A stretch of 64,000 nt of DNA from positions 37,460,875 through 37,524,874 of the forward strand of contig NC_052509.1 in the NCBI RefSeq assembly GCF_014356525.2, written 5' to 3'. The notes under the pieces were generated by a model. The model saw only the letters and a list, made by a program, of their open reading frames with translations, searched no databases and was not told where the DNA came from. The translations under genes and the position numbers were made by a program. Within the stretch, counting starts at the first letter, position 1, and each line of letters begins with the position of its first letter. Positions 1 to 12,200 of the stretch are shown here, piece after piece. This stretch comes from Nilaparvata lugens (lineage: Eukaryota; Arthropoda; Insecta; Hemiptera; Delphacidae).

Positions 1-818
1 TCGAGCCTGGTGGCAACAAGTGGCAACTGAGCAGCATTGTTAGTCAAGTCTATTTCACAACGAACCCTAAGAGAAGTAACATAGTGATCAGTAATACAAG
101 TCTTCAATACCATGGGTTCAATGTGCTTATTAGTGTGAACATTACCGAAATAATGATCTAAACACGAAGGTGTTCCCTGAAATGGAACCCTTGTAAAACA
201 ATTCACATAAGATATAAGCCCATTTTCGTTCAATAAATTCAAATAAGATTCAGTGTGGATGTTATTTCTATTATTCAAGATATCAATATTTATATCTCCT
301 ACAAATATAATATTTTTTCCTAAATTTAAATTCGAAAGCAGCTCAGCTAAAGAGTTAACAAAGTCCTGGCAATTATCATTAGGTGATCTGTAAGCACAAA
401 CAATAACCCACTCCTCCTCAAAAATTTTCAGCTCTATCACGAGACAACTAGCCCCAACTATTGTGCATTCCCGCACATGAACATGATCATAATCTTTTTT
501 CAAGTAAACTACTACACCCCCATTTCTATTTGTGTGATTCATTGAATAGTACTGATTAAAACCAGGTATATCACACCCTATGGGCCTAACACCTTGGTGA
601 CCCGTCTCAGATAATACAATCATGTCTATAAATGGCAATACATTAGCAAATTCTAAACAGAACTCGTCTAAATTCTTCCCAATGAATCTGATATTACTAT
701 GAATTATATCAAAATTTACACTGGGTTGATTAGAAATAATATTGTAATAATCATTAGAGTTATTCAAACATAATGTCTCAACTTCATCGAATTCATCTAA
801 ATTTTCAAAAATGTCCAT
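1..818 (-). CDS. LINE ORF2, apurinic-type endonuclease domain (runs off window)
   Basis: Reading the minus strand from an ATG at 818-816 gives about 272 uninterrupted codons that leave the window at base 1. The translation has the order of motifs of a non-LTR retrotransposon endonuclease: VLSETG with the catalytic Glu, GGVVVYLK, YRSPN, GDINID, SCLDHYF and a final ITDHYVTSL with the Asp-His pair. The protein would nick target DNA to prime reverse transcription. The RT domain must lie outside the window. It starts 45 bases after the stop of an ORF1-like frame on the same strand, the usual ORF1-ORF2 layout. The absence of stops suggests a young copy. Clade is not assigned; CR1/L2-like is a guess. 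Confidence 0.85.
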   Translation of the reverse strand, partial: MDIFENLDEFDEVETLCLNNSNDYYNIISNQPSVNFDIIHSNIRFIGKNLDEFCLEFANVLPFIDMIVLSETGHQGVRPIGCDIPGFNQYYSMNHTNRNGGVVVYLKKDYDHVHVRECTIVGASCLVIELKIFEEEWVIVCAYRSPNDNCQDFVNSLAELLSNLNLGKNIIFVGDINIDILNNRNNIHTESYLNLLNENGLISYVNCFTRVPFQGTPSCLDHYFGNVHTNKHIEPMVLKTCITDHYVTSLRVRCEIDLTNNAAQLPLVATRL

Positions 819-862
819 AATAAAATTATTTTACTGTTCATTGTTAAACAAGTCTTTAGTAC

Positions 863-1488
863 TTACATCTTAGAAAGGTCCACATCACTTTTAATATGTA
901 AAACATTCTTACTGGTTTCGTCTTTTTTGACAAGAATATTACCATCACGTACCCACACAAAGCGATATCCTTTCTCCCGAGCTATTGTTCTGGTCGTATT
1001 TAGCAGTTCAAGCGTTGAAGGTATCAAATGTTCGTAAGCCATCACCCTTGTTTCAGGTAGAACAGCTGAAATGTTTTTCGCCGATATACCAGCCCCACTA
1101 TTGTCCTGCGAAGATGCTAGACGAAAATGACCCATCCATGACATCTTATCTTGACGACGTACGAATTTAATTACTATCGGTTTGATGCTTTCTTTCTTCT
1201 TACTGGGAAGGCGATGAGCAACACTTATGTCTCTAGCAGTTAACTCACTTCCAATCGTTTTTGAAAGCATATTAAAAACCTCATTGACACATTCGTTATT
1301 TGTTTCTGTTATTCCGGTAACCACAATATTATCTCTACGACTGTAAGATTGTAGGTCCGCAATATCTGTTTTCAGTTTTTCATTATCACTTTTCAATTTT
1401 TCATTGTCCTTTTTAATTTTTTCATTCTCCAGCTTGATGGATGTTAAATCATTTTTGAAACTTTCAAATTCCTCCGAAATGAATTGTA
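863..1488 (-). CDS. LINE ORF1 fragment, coiled coil plus FP25K-like domain
   Basis: The open frame runs from the element break near 1488 to a TAA at 865-863. Its first part is a lysine- and glutamate-rich heptad region (KLENEKIKKDNEKLK), a predicted coiled coil. Then come YSRRDNIVVTGI, AHRLPSKKK and IVIKFVRRQDK, the pattern of the RNA-binding ORF1 proteins of insect LINEs that share the Baculo_FP fold. Such proteins coat the LINE RNA. The natural start is missing, because at about 1488 the sequence switches to an unrelated retrotransposon on the other strand. ORF2 begins 45 bases downstream. I read this as LINE ORF1, not a viral gene, because an endonuclease frame follows. Confidence 0.75.
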
Positions 1489-3310
1489 TGCTAAAATGCC
1501 GAATTTATTAGTATATATGGATGATATAATAGTATTTTCTGACAATTTGGAAGAACATTTGAAACATTTATAATCTGTTTTCAAGAAACTACAAAATCAC
1601 AATCTCAAAATACAGTTTGACAAAACCGAATTTTTCAAAAGAGAATTGTTATACCTTGGCCACATTGTTTCAGAACGCGGTATTCAAACCAACCCAGCCA
1701 AATTGCAGGCCATAAAGGATTTTAAAATACCTAAAACCGAAAAACAAATCAAACAATTCTTAGGGTTAACAGGCTATTATAGGAAAATGATACAGAACTA
1801 TGCAAAAATCACTAAACCTCTGACTCAGGCATTGAAAAAGGATGTAAAGATCGATATTAATAATACAGAATATGTAAATGCATTTGAAAAATTGAAAACA
1901 ATGTTACAGAACAGTCCAATATTACAACTCCCTGATTTCTCTAAACAGTTCATTGTCACGACTGACGCGAGCAATTATGCTATAGGAGGGGTATTATCCC
2001 AAGTTTTTGAAGGAAAAGATCTACCAGTAGCGTATGCTTCGCGAACTTTGAATAAACATGAGATCAATCTCTCCACCATAGAAAAAGAGTTATTGGCTAT
2101 TGTCTGGTGCTGTAAATATTTCAGACCTTATTTATACGGATGGAAGTTTCTCATTCAAACTGATCACAAGCCTCTCCAGTGGCTTCATAGCATCAAAGAA
2201 CCGAACTTGAAACTCATTAGATGGAAACTATTATTAGAGGAATTTGATTTTGATATTATTTACATAAATGGGAAGACCAATTACGTAGCGGACGCTCTGT
2301 CTCGTCCTAATAATGTTAACATGATGGAAAATGAGGAAGATGCTTTTTTAGGTTTTGAAGATGGCTTTCGTGGGTTTGCGAATATTGCTACTGACCCCCA
2401 CGAAACTGGTCTAGAAGATGGCTTTCACGGTTTTGATAATAGTACTCATGACCCTGATCATGAATACGATGACATTAACGTGGAAGAATTGCTGCAATTC
2501 AATACTCGTACTGAAGCTCCCTCCATAGACATTAGTTCCCTTGATGAAATTCTCCAACAAATAGATAACCCTGCCGTAGGAACTGATAATGATGATATTA
2601 TAGGTATTGATAATAGAAATGACGACGTTGTAAATAATGATGCTAATGAAAACATTGTGCGTGATATTGATTATGAAAATGGTAATGAACGTGAAGATGA
2701 TAATAACAGTTTAGCCACGATGCACTCTCAAGAGAGCTCAAACGAGCAAGTAACTATTGCTGACGACGATAAGATTCTGAATGAAGAACATAACCAATTA
2801 GTACTTGAACAAGGTGACCAACCCCCTCACTTGATTAAGATTTTTGCTAAAAATAGATTGATTATTTATTTTAGGAATGCTAATGATTATGATGACATGA
2901 AGGACAAATGTATAGAGTATTTGAAACCGAATACAAAGTATGGAGTTTTCTGCTCGCGTGCAGGAGCCCTATACGATGAGTATGAACGGATTTTTAACAA
3001 TTTCAAGAACGTACTACTAGAGACTTTTGATTCGATCAAACTTAAACGGTATAAAAGAATGAACTTAGATGTGACACAAAATGATGAACAAAAGCAGGTG
3101 ATCTCTAATTATCATGAGGGTAAAACATTCCACCGCGGTATCAATGAATCTTATAATCAAATACGACGTAAATATTATTAGTCATCAATGCTACAGGACG
3201 TGACTGGTTACATTAATAAATGTGCTGTTTGCTTAAAGGTTAAATATGACAGGAGACCCGTTCGAGTTGACTATAAAATCACACCCACTCCTGAAACACC
3301 GTTCGAAAAA
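1489..3310 (+). pseudogene. Truncated Ty3/gypsy pol (RT end, RNase H, integrase zinc finger)
   Basis: The frame opens just before the RT active site YMDDIIVFSD. One in-frame TAA lies at 1571-1573. An open stretch from 1646 follows, with the RT connection (FLGLTGYYRKMI), RNase H (TTDASNYAIGG, TDHKPLQWLH, ADALSRP) and then an acidic linker of about 190 residues rich in Asp, Asn and Glu. The integrase HHCC zinc finger starts at HEGKTFHRGI. A TAG at 3179-3181 interrupts it and the frame continues with INKCAVCLKV to about 3310. Protease, most of the RT, the integrase catalytic core and both LTRs are absent, so this is a fragment. The long acidic insert between RNase H and integrase is unusual. Confidence 0.85.
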
Positions 3311-3652
3311 AAATACAGATTGATTGCTTCCAATATGACAAAATTAAGTTTTTAACGATGACTGACTGTTTTTTCACCCTGTGAATGTCTTTAAAGTGAA
3401 TAAACACTGATATTATTGGCACAGTGTTGTAAAGAATTTCTAAAGCTTTAAAATTACATCTGATTGAAGGCTGTACGTGCATGTTCTACGGCGGGGGCGT
3501 CATCGGAAAAATAGAAAAGTACAGTTTGCAGCGGAAAACACGTTTTTTCACCATAATTTAGGCCAAACCTAAAAAAATTAGAAAACCGTGTAACTAATGA
3601 CTCCTTGAAGGTACAGACTTGGAAATTGTATCAATCTCTTCGTGATGATGTG
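3311..3652. other. No recognised feature
   Basis: AT-rich sequence between the gypsy fragment and a MITE. No frame with homology I recognise and no terminal repeats seen. Confidence 0.4.
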
Positions 3653-3654
3653 TA

Positions 3655-4485
3655 TAGTGAGCTCCACGTTATAATGGCAGTGAAGAAAGATAGGAGAAAA
3701 ACGTTGCCAAGTCTCTCCATTTTGCCACTGACTGTACACAGCTGTTACTCATTTCATCCCATTAAATTTAATCTAATAATAATTATCATTTCCTTAATAA
3801 AATAATTAATTTAATGTAAAATTAATCAAGAAAATATATTTTTCATAATTTGATTCAAAAATTTGCTTTCATACCTGAGATCAGATTTTAATTTTTATAC
3901 AAACCTGAAATGGCGGCTAATTTAAAAAGCTGTGATACACTGATCTGAATTTCAAAACAACAGAAATTGAGTTATTTGGTATGATATTCCAATTTCTTTT
4001 TAAAATAATAGAAAAATAGGAATACTTTTTAAAAATAAGTAATTTAAATGGATTTTGAAATAAATTTTCAATGTTATTAAATACAGGTACGAATAGGTCT
4101 AACCTATACGGGTAGGCTATCTGAAGCATGGATGAAGTCCAGGATGGTTAGTTATCAACTTTTAAAATGTCATTTCAGGTATTTTAATTTGTGCTTCTCA
4201 TAAGGTAATGTTTAAAAATTATTTCATTGTTTCAAAAATACATTTTAAATCAATTATACGACTTGTGTACTCTAGTATTTTCATAGAATGAAGAAAAAAA
4301 AAGCGGCTGAGAATTGTTTGGTCAGTTTTGTACAGTCACTGTCAAAAGTGAATATAAAATATTCTGGCAAATAGACAACATTGCAAAGCGAGAGAGAGAT
4401 AGTGCTATCTGTTTTGTTGTATGATAGAAAAGGACAGCAACAGTATTGTCAATCGTACACTGCCATTATAATGTGGACCTCACTA
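3655..4485. mobile_element. MITE with about 28-bp terminal inverted repeats, TA-flanked
   Basis: The left end TATAGTGAGCTCCACGTTAT continues into AATGGCAGTG, and the right end read in reverse, TATAGTGAGGTCCACATTAT, continues the same way; they differ at two positions. Both ends are bordered by TA, the target of Tc1/mariner-type elements. The interior is AT-rich and noncoding, so it is non-autonomous. Superfamily is inferred only from the TA flank. Confidence 0.7.
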
Positions 4486-4892
4486 TAGAAAGAGAATATC
4501 TATCTATCATTGACAGACTCTTTTTTGAACAGTCAATTCTGGCTGCCATCTTGGATTTTTCTATGATGACAAATATTTTTGAGATTGCCATCATAGATAT
4601 TATCTTTCTACGCATTATCTTGAACGGTCATTAAAAGACAAGCGATAGAGAAAAACCCTAAACATTTTTGGCAGCCATCATGTTTCCGAGGTGTTTGCCT
4701 GTGATTTCGACTTATCATCATCATGATCCGTATTATGCTAGACCTAACGAAGAAAATGAGACATCTTCCACGGCTGTTACCCAAAAATGACCACGGAATG
4801 ACATTTGCTCCCGGACTAACGTTATGAGCACGGGTTACACCTGCTCGACTACAATTGTTTTGAATGACTCTAGAAGATACCCCACTGATACC

Positions 4893-5270
4893 CTGTAATT
4901 TCAAGTCAAATCAAATCAAAATTTTATTCACAATTCAAACAGTTGAGAGTCCTGCCAAACTCAAAGGTTTTTCGGCGGGTGCCCAGTTACAGGAAAAAAA
5001 TGAGTTACAAAAGATAAATAAACTTAGACAAAATAAATATTACACTTCAAAGATTTTAAGTAAAAAATGAGTTAAGTAAAAGTTTTCAGTAATTTAAAGT
5101 TTCGAACATCAATCAACTGTATATTAGAACAGTGATCATGTACATCTTCAAACACAAATCTGGTTTGTTCTCTAACATCCGTCACACCCATCAAATCGAT
5201 CCGCTTCAGATACGGTACTGATATTGTGGTTTCGCCAATGACATTAAGACATTTACTACATTCATCATTA
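4893..5270 (-). mobile_element. LINE 3' end fragment
   Basis: On the minus strand the segment ends with AATAAAATTTTGATTTGATT, a polyadenylation signal followed by a short repeating tail like that of CR1/Jockey-type LINEs. Upstream a short open stretch (VPYLKRIDLMGVTDVREQT) may be the C-terminal end of ORF2, but I cannot tie it to a family. 5'-truncated. Confidence 0.45.
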
Positions 5271-5467
5271 TAAAATTAATATTCTTTTCTTCAATTTACT
5301 GAAAAATATCAGAAACACCGAAAACAAAAGAATTGGTCTTAAAAAAAATTGTTAATGAATGGATCTTCAGCATAAGAAGTGGGGAGTTGGAAGAATATTA
5401 TTGTAAGCTAATAAATTCTAGCACTTGTAAATGATGATACCTCTAGTTATGTCTATTTATTCAATAG

Positions 5468-5655
5468 GAAGACTTTAGTATTTTTAAATGTATTTTACTT
5501 TTTAAGAAATTATAGATTAAAATTAATGGTTGGTCCAAGGGAGTAGTTTTAATAAAATAAATTATTAAATTGGAAGAATTTAGTATTTTAAAATGTGTTT
5601 TACTTTTTAAGAAATGATAGATTAAAATTAATGGTTAGTCCAAGTGACTAGTTCT
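5468..5655. repeat. Direct tandem duplication, unit about 100 bp
   Basis: The segment TTTTACTTTTTAAGAAATTA with about 35 following bases recurs about 100 bases downstream with few changes (5468-5553 and 5571-5655). Noncoding. Confidence 0.65.
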
Positions 5656-6205
5656 AAAAAAAAAATTCAATTGTAGTCTTATTATTATTCATTTTTTACT
5701 CAAGCTTGTCATTGAAGTTACCTCCTACTCGCTACTCTTGAATTATTTTTGTATTGAAAATGTTATTTTTCTATTATTTTCTTCAGTAAGCATGTATGTT
5801 ATCTTACGTCAGATATGAATGATTTTCATTATTCCGCTTAAAGGAATAAAATCTATTCTATTCTACGTCAGCAATTAGTTTATGATACTGATGTACATAA
5901 TACTTTTAGCAACTCGCTCCTCAACCACAGGCATTAGCCTGTGTAAGGAGCCTTTTTCATACTGATTATATATTTTTGAGAACGAATAAGAATAAAACTC
6001 GATTTCATTTTATATAGTACCAGTACTTTTTCAATTTGTGTCCAAAAATCTCAAGACGAGTTCAATAATTGCAACTAATTTTACAAAAAAAAGATAAATT
6101 CCTCTTTTTCTCACCAAAATGAATACTGCGCTATTTATGAATTGCATGAATCATGATGAAATTGAAAAGTTAAAATCCATTGAATTGTTTTTTGTAATGA
6201 CTTTG
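5656..6205. other. Gene-free stretch with a LINE-like tail and a small hairpin
   Basis: Around 5840-5866 the sequence AATAAAATCTATTCTATTCT resembles a LINE 3' tail on the plus strand. At about 5908-5951 an imperfect hairpin pairs GCTCCT with AGGAGC and ACAGGC with GCCTGT. Otherwise AT-rich and featureless. Part may be the 3'UTR of the minus-strand RhoGEF gene. Confidence 0.35.
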
Positions 6206-6208
6206 CAG

Positions 6209-9200
6209 CTAGCATATAAGAAAGAGTGTCCTTCGCAAGTTGTACTACAAAAAAATGTTATTCATGTTGAATGATCATGAATTGAACAGATCTGCATTCA
6301 CAAAATAATTATTGTTCAGATATTTACCTGCTTTGTCGATCCTTTGGAAGAATCAGTCATTCTCAGGAATCTTTTCACATTTGGCAAGCAATTTTCTTGA
6401 TTATCCTAGAAAAAATTAATAGAGTATTTATTACGATTCATAAGTTTGCTCAAACGAAACATTTTTTTATATGATTCGTGAATTTAATTCAATATTTAGC
6501 AAGTTACAAGTTGAAAAATGAATTAATAAATAAAAAAATTCAATTAAAAAATGAGTATTTTCCAATTAAATATGCTTGGTCTGAATAAATCGAGAACATT
6601 ATAATCGGCATAATCGGCATTCTTGGGCTATTGGGAAGACATATAATACATAGTAAAGTATTGTATTGGGCATACTTGATAGAAACATAATCGAAGAATT
6701 GAAACAAAAACTTTATAGATAATAGATCAGCATTTAAACATTCAATAGAAGACATTTGAGGTGAAATGGTAAAATATTTTGTTAGCAAACATGTAATAGA
6801 CAATTTATTGTATTTAACAATTAGCAATGTAATCTAGAATTTATTGAATTGAGAATATTTATAAGTATGAATGAGAAAAGAGCACTCAAAGAAAGGATTT
6901 TAAACAAATCATTCAACTAATCTTATTCAAGGATTTCAGTCATTCTCAGCAGACACTCAGAATTGTCCTCAAATTAGCCGTTTCAAAGTTATTGATTGAC
7001 GGTCGTCACTCAGAATAGTTGTCCTCTGATTGGCTAATGCTCTTAAACAGCTGATTCTTAGCCAATGCGAGGACGATTCCAAGTGTCGACCAACAATCGG
7101 TAGGTGTGAAAGAGACTATTGGCTGATTCTCACCAACAGTTGATTCTCAGCCAATCAGAGAAAAATTATGAGTTTTGACCGATACAATAAATGGCATATT
7201 TACAAATATTTCACAGGAGGATTACAAACAAAACATTTGAACTAGACAAAACATTTATACAATTTATTACATGTCCACGAAAAATGTCACTTGAAGAATA
7301 AAAATAAATAGTTCATTAAAAATTTACTATTTTTGAAATATTTTTATTCAATATAGAAAGCTGGCACAATACCACCTCCACTATTAAAAAAATCTGGTGT
7401 GGTGCACTTACACAACTTTCCTTGCCGTTATGAAAATTGATCAACTGACAATAGTGTTCCCGCGCATCTCAAGTCTACTTTTCTAAGATCTGAGCCAGCT
7501 GGTGACAGGACAATAACGCTGCAGACACACAAAGTCTGCTATCTCTTCATAGTAAATGATTAAATAAAATCAAAAGTTGCTAACAGTTTGCAATTGAATA
7601 ATCTTATTTTCTGGAATTTCGAGCTTATTTTCAATTTTAGGAGAAAATGTTACTGAACATTAATTGTAGAGATTTTTAAGCTCAATCTTTTCCACTTGAT
7701 TTTTTTTGTTCAATTTGTATCTGAAGCCTGATAATTGGGAATCTAAAATCAAACTTTGCATAGATGGTGCAGTGCTCCTGAAATTTTTACAGATATGGTA
7801 CTTGTGGCAATTGATAAAGCTTATCAATGACTTTTCTAGGTGTGAATTTGATCAAAATCATTGGAGCCGTTTTTGAGAAAAACCCTGTTTTTGACATTTT
7901 TGCTATTTTAGCCGCCATCTTGAATTGCATTTGATCGAGAATGTTCATGTCTGATCCTTATAGTGTAAGGACCTTAAGTTCCAAATTTCAAGTCATTCCG
8001 TTAATTGGGAGATGAGGTATCGTGTACACACATACATACACTCACACACAGACCAATACCCAAAAAACACTTTTTTGGACTCAGGGGACCTTGAAACGTA
8101 TAGAAATTTAGAAATTGGGGTACCTTAATTTTTTTCGGAAAGCAATACTTTCCTTACCTATGGTAATAGGGCAAGGAATGTAAAAAAGTTATTCATCTAC
8201 ACTTAAGAAATTATTAATCCCAGATCAAATAAATGTAAAAAAGTATAATATTTACCAATTTGCGTTTCCTCGAGGCATATTCTATTCCAACAAATGACTC
8301 ATTTAAAGGAGTTATACAGCTATGTAGGGATGGTCTTGACGACACCTTCTTCTGAAGAGTGCTTATCCTTTTTTCATACTGAAAAAAATAAACATTTCAT
8401 TACAGAAGTAATTTGTACGTATGAAGAATGAAAATGAATATTACTACTTATAGGAATTGTATTAATGAATGGATAAATAACATGCCTGATTGCATGGGAT
8501 CAAACCCAAGGTTGGTGCATCGATTTGAAATTCTCCAAACCTCTAGGCTATAAGGATGCTTGTTAGCGTCCAATTCATGCTACCTTTTTAATGCGAGTTA
8601 ATACTATACTGAGCTACTTTGTATTTCCGTTCAGTTTTGATCTTACACTTATAAATAATATAGAAAGTAGCTTTGTCTATAGATTATAAATTTATTTTAT
8701 AATACTCCAAATAAATATAGCAATAACGCTACTAAGAGCCTCTATGAGGTGTTATTTACCTCAAGTTTTGCCTGGCATATAGCATCGACCCACTCCTCAA
8801 CTACTCTATCATCTTTGGAATAGAGCAGCAGATTACAGCCAGGACCAGTTAGCGAGAAAAGGCCTCTACCAAGCACCATTTCAGCGTGACACTTCCTCAG
8901 AGGCATGAACGCTGAACAATGCAGACTCCCCGACTTCATTTTACAACACATCAATGCATCTGACATCAACACAAAATGGCGTGGTTTTCCCTTATCCTCA
9001 TTATCAGCAACCTTCATTAGTACTCCCTCTTTTATCAACGTTCTTCCAGGCAGAATAATACTTGGCTTACCATCTGCTAGACTCATCTGTATTTGCAGCA
9101 ATCTCTGAACATTATCTTGCTGATTGACCTGGCTGTTGATGTACTCAGTCACCTCTTCAATCCTTCTCAATGCATGTTCCACCAATGTTTTCTCGTTCGA

Positions 9201-12200
9201 TTCGGCCAGTGTATGTTCGGCTAGTTCTCTCAGTAGCAACCTATATCGGGGTACTCTTTGTACGGGAACAATTAGCAGTGAATTGATGCGATTGGCAACT
9301 TCAGGTCTGGATTCTTGACGAGCAACGTTATCATCTATTCGTTGATTCTGTCGGCGGACCTCCTGTATTGCTAATATCGTCCGCTTGTAATCATTGGTGT
9401 AATTTGTATACAGTTTGAAGAATGGCGCAAGTTCTATGAATGCTTCAGCAATCTTGTTCGGCGTCAAGTCTGTGCTAATCCTTTGAAGAAGTACTTTGTT
9501 CAGGTTTCTGATTGTTTCAATGTTTTCGAAAACTTTACTGGCGGCCGTATTTTTGATTGTGTCTTCCAATGGTGTTCTGAAAAACTAAAAAAAATTAATG
9601 GATAAATGGATCAGTCTGATTATTTGCATTTAAATCATTGAAAAATTATAATTTAAAGGATAATTTTCAACGTGAAAATTCATAAAATGTAGAAGTGGTA
9701 GTTTTTCTTCATGATGCGTAGTTTTGTGAGTATGATTGTCAAAATACTTTTTCTTACAATATTTATTTTTTACTTTTCTAATTACCCAGATTCAACATTT
9801 CTATCTATTTTAGCTGGTTTATATAAATAGTAGGACTAAATTTTCGTTACTGTAAATCAAGATTAGGAAGAGAAACAGTTTTGAGTTCATCCCGTTGATT
9901 CTCTCTCAAACATTGATTGAGATAGTTTCCTCAATCATCTTTTGACGTACCTATGTCTATAGCTCTACCGTTCTAGAGTTGGTTCAATTACTAATTAATC
10001 AATCTTATTTTTATAATGACTTATATTTATTCAAAATAGATTAGAGAGGAACCTACCCTCAACAATGTTTCAAGCTGACACAAATATTTCCTTTCAGATT
10101 CAACTAATTCGTTCATAGTTTTCATCTGCATGTTCAATCTCTTTTCTTCTTTCTCGATTTTCTCTCTTTGTAAGTCGTTGATAACTGAAATTGAAACAAA
10201 AACGAAGGATAATTCAACTCCGTATTAATTTTTTTAACCTACTTGTAGCCTACTGTAGCATTGTAGCCTACTTTTAAAAAAGTAGGCTACAATGCTACGA
10301 CTAATCGGAATAGGTTCCGATATCTTCAATCTTCTTCAATCTTCATTTGTAGGACCATTAACCAGCCAGATGAGCTGGGTTGGTCATCACGTCAAAAATA
10401 CAATATCACACAGAAAGTTTTTGACAACACTGTCACGTCAAAAAATAAAACATAATGGCATAGATGGCTAAACACGGTGATGGCCACTAAATGTCAACTG
10501 TAGACTCCTGAAAAAATTCACTCAAGGAGTAGTATGGTCTGGCACGCAGCCAGGACTTGAGTCTCCTCTTAAACTCACTGTCACTCAAATGACGCACAGA
10601 TGGAGGTAGCATATTAAACATTTTAATAGCGATATTGGGATAACAGTTCTGAGCCTTACTTAGCCTACATCGAGGAACATTGACTTCGAGAGCATTTCGA
10701 AGTGAGTAGGCACTCTGCAACCCCCTCAAATTCACTGTCAGATTGGTATTCCTAATACCAACCAGGGAAGCAAAGATGAACTGGCTAAAAACTGTGAGAA
10801 TCCCAAGTCTGGCGAAGAGTGGCCTACAGTGCTCCAGATGACCACTGGATGACAATATCCGAACTGTCTTCTTCTGCAGCATAAGAATACTCTCACAGTG
10901 TGAAGAGTGTCCCCACAGCAGTATTCCATATATAATGTGACTATGGAACAGTGAATAATAGGCCATAATCAAATGTTCCTCAGTCAGCAAGCACCTCAGT
11001 CTTCTCAACAGGTAGATCACACGAGACAGTCTTCTGCATACAGCATCCACATGAGCACTCCATGTTAACTTTGGATCGATGTTAAATCCCAGAAGCTTCA
11101 CCGGTTCATTCAATGAATGATTGAAGTGGTTTCTCAGAGTGCACATGATATTCTGTGTCTTGCCGACGTTGAGCAACAGCTTGTTCTCCTGAAACCAGCG
11201 TTCTGCACCAGCAAAGGACTCCTCCAACTCAAGAGTGGCAGCTGCAGGCGAGGATCCTCTCCCAACAAGGGTTGTGTCATCCGCAAACAGCAGCTCACTT
11301 CCGCCGACTCTCAAATCGTTCATATGCAGGATGAACAGGACTGGCCCCAGGACAGAGCCCTGCGGTACCCCATGCCGTACATGCAGTTCGCCAGATGATG
11401 CACCCCGAACATTCACTATCTGCCTTCTGTCGGAAAGATAGGACTTGAAAGTGTCAGCAACAATGTCCGTTATACCATACTGACTCAACTTTCCAAGGAG
11501 AAGCTCATGAGACACACAGTCAAAAGCACGTGATAGGTCACACAGCCTCACTGCCACAGAATCTCCACTCTCGAATGCATCAATGACTTCGTTGATCAGG
11601 GCCAGCAGGGCGGTTTGTGTGGACTTAGACTTTCTAAAGCCATGTTGTCTATCAGACAGCAAACTATTCCTCTCAAGATGGTCCATTAGCTGATCCTTCA
11701 TGGCAACCTCTAAGATTTTTCCGAGTAAGGGGGTAACAGTAATTGGTCGGAAGTTATTCTTGTCCTTCTCATCTCCCTTTTTGTATATAGGTACAGTTTT
11801 ACCCAACTTCAAACAATTCGGAAAGTAGCCCAGTTTAAGACACTGGCAAGATGAGGTGCCATCTCATCAACCACTGATTTCAAGAAAGCCACAGTAAATC
11901 CATAGATGTCCTGAGAAGGTGAATTTTTAAAAGCAGTCACTATTTTCAATACATCATTCTTCGAGACTCTCCTCCATACAGAAAAGACAGCGGGTTGCGC
12001 TTCTACATTTCCAACACCATTTGGCTGAGTCACTGGAATCTGTTGAAGAATGGCCTCCACGGAGTTCAGATAGTGACTGTTCATAACATCTGGACTGAAA
12101 TCACATTGAGGCTGTGTAGACGCTCTGCACTTGTTAATAAGCTTCCAGGCCGATACTATAAATCATATCAATAAGCGCTTTCAGGCGTGATATATTTAAA

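Noticed and set aside
863..1488. FP25K-like frame as a baculovirus insertion
   Set aside because: The domain is common in LINE ORF1 proteins, and a LINE endonuclease frame follows at once on the same strand.
11117..11441. Plus-strand frames of 68-93 codons
   Set aside because: Shadows of the LINE RT on the minus strand.
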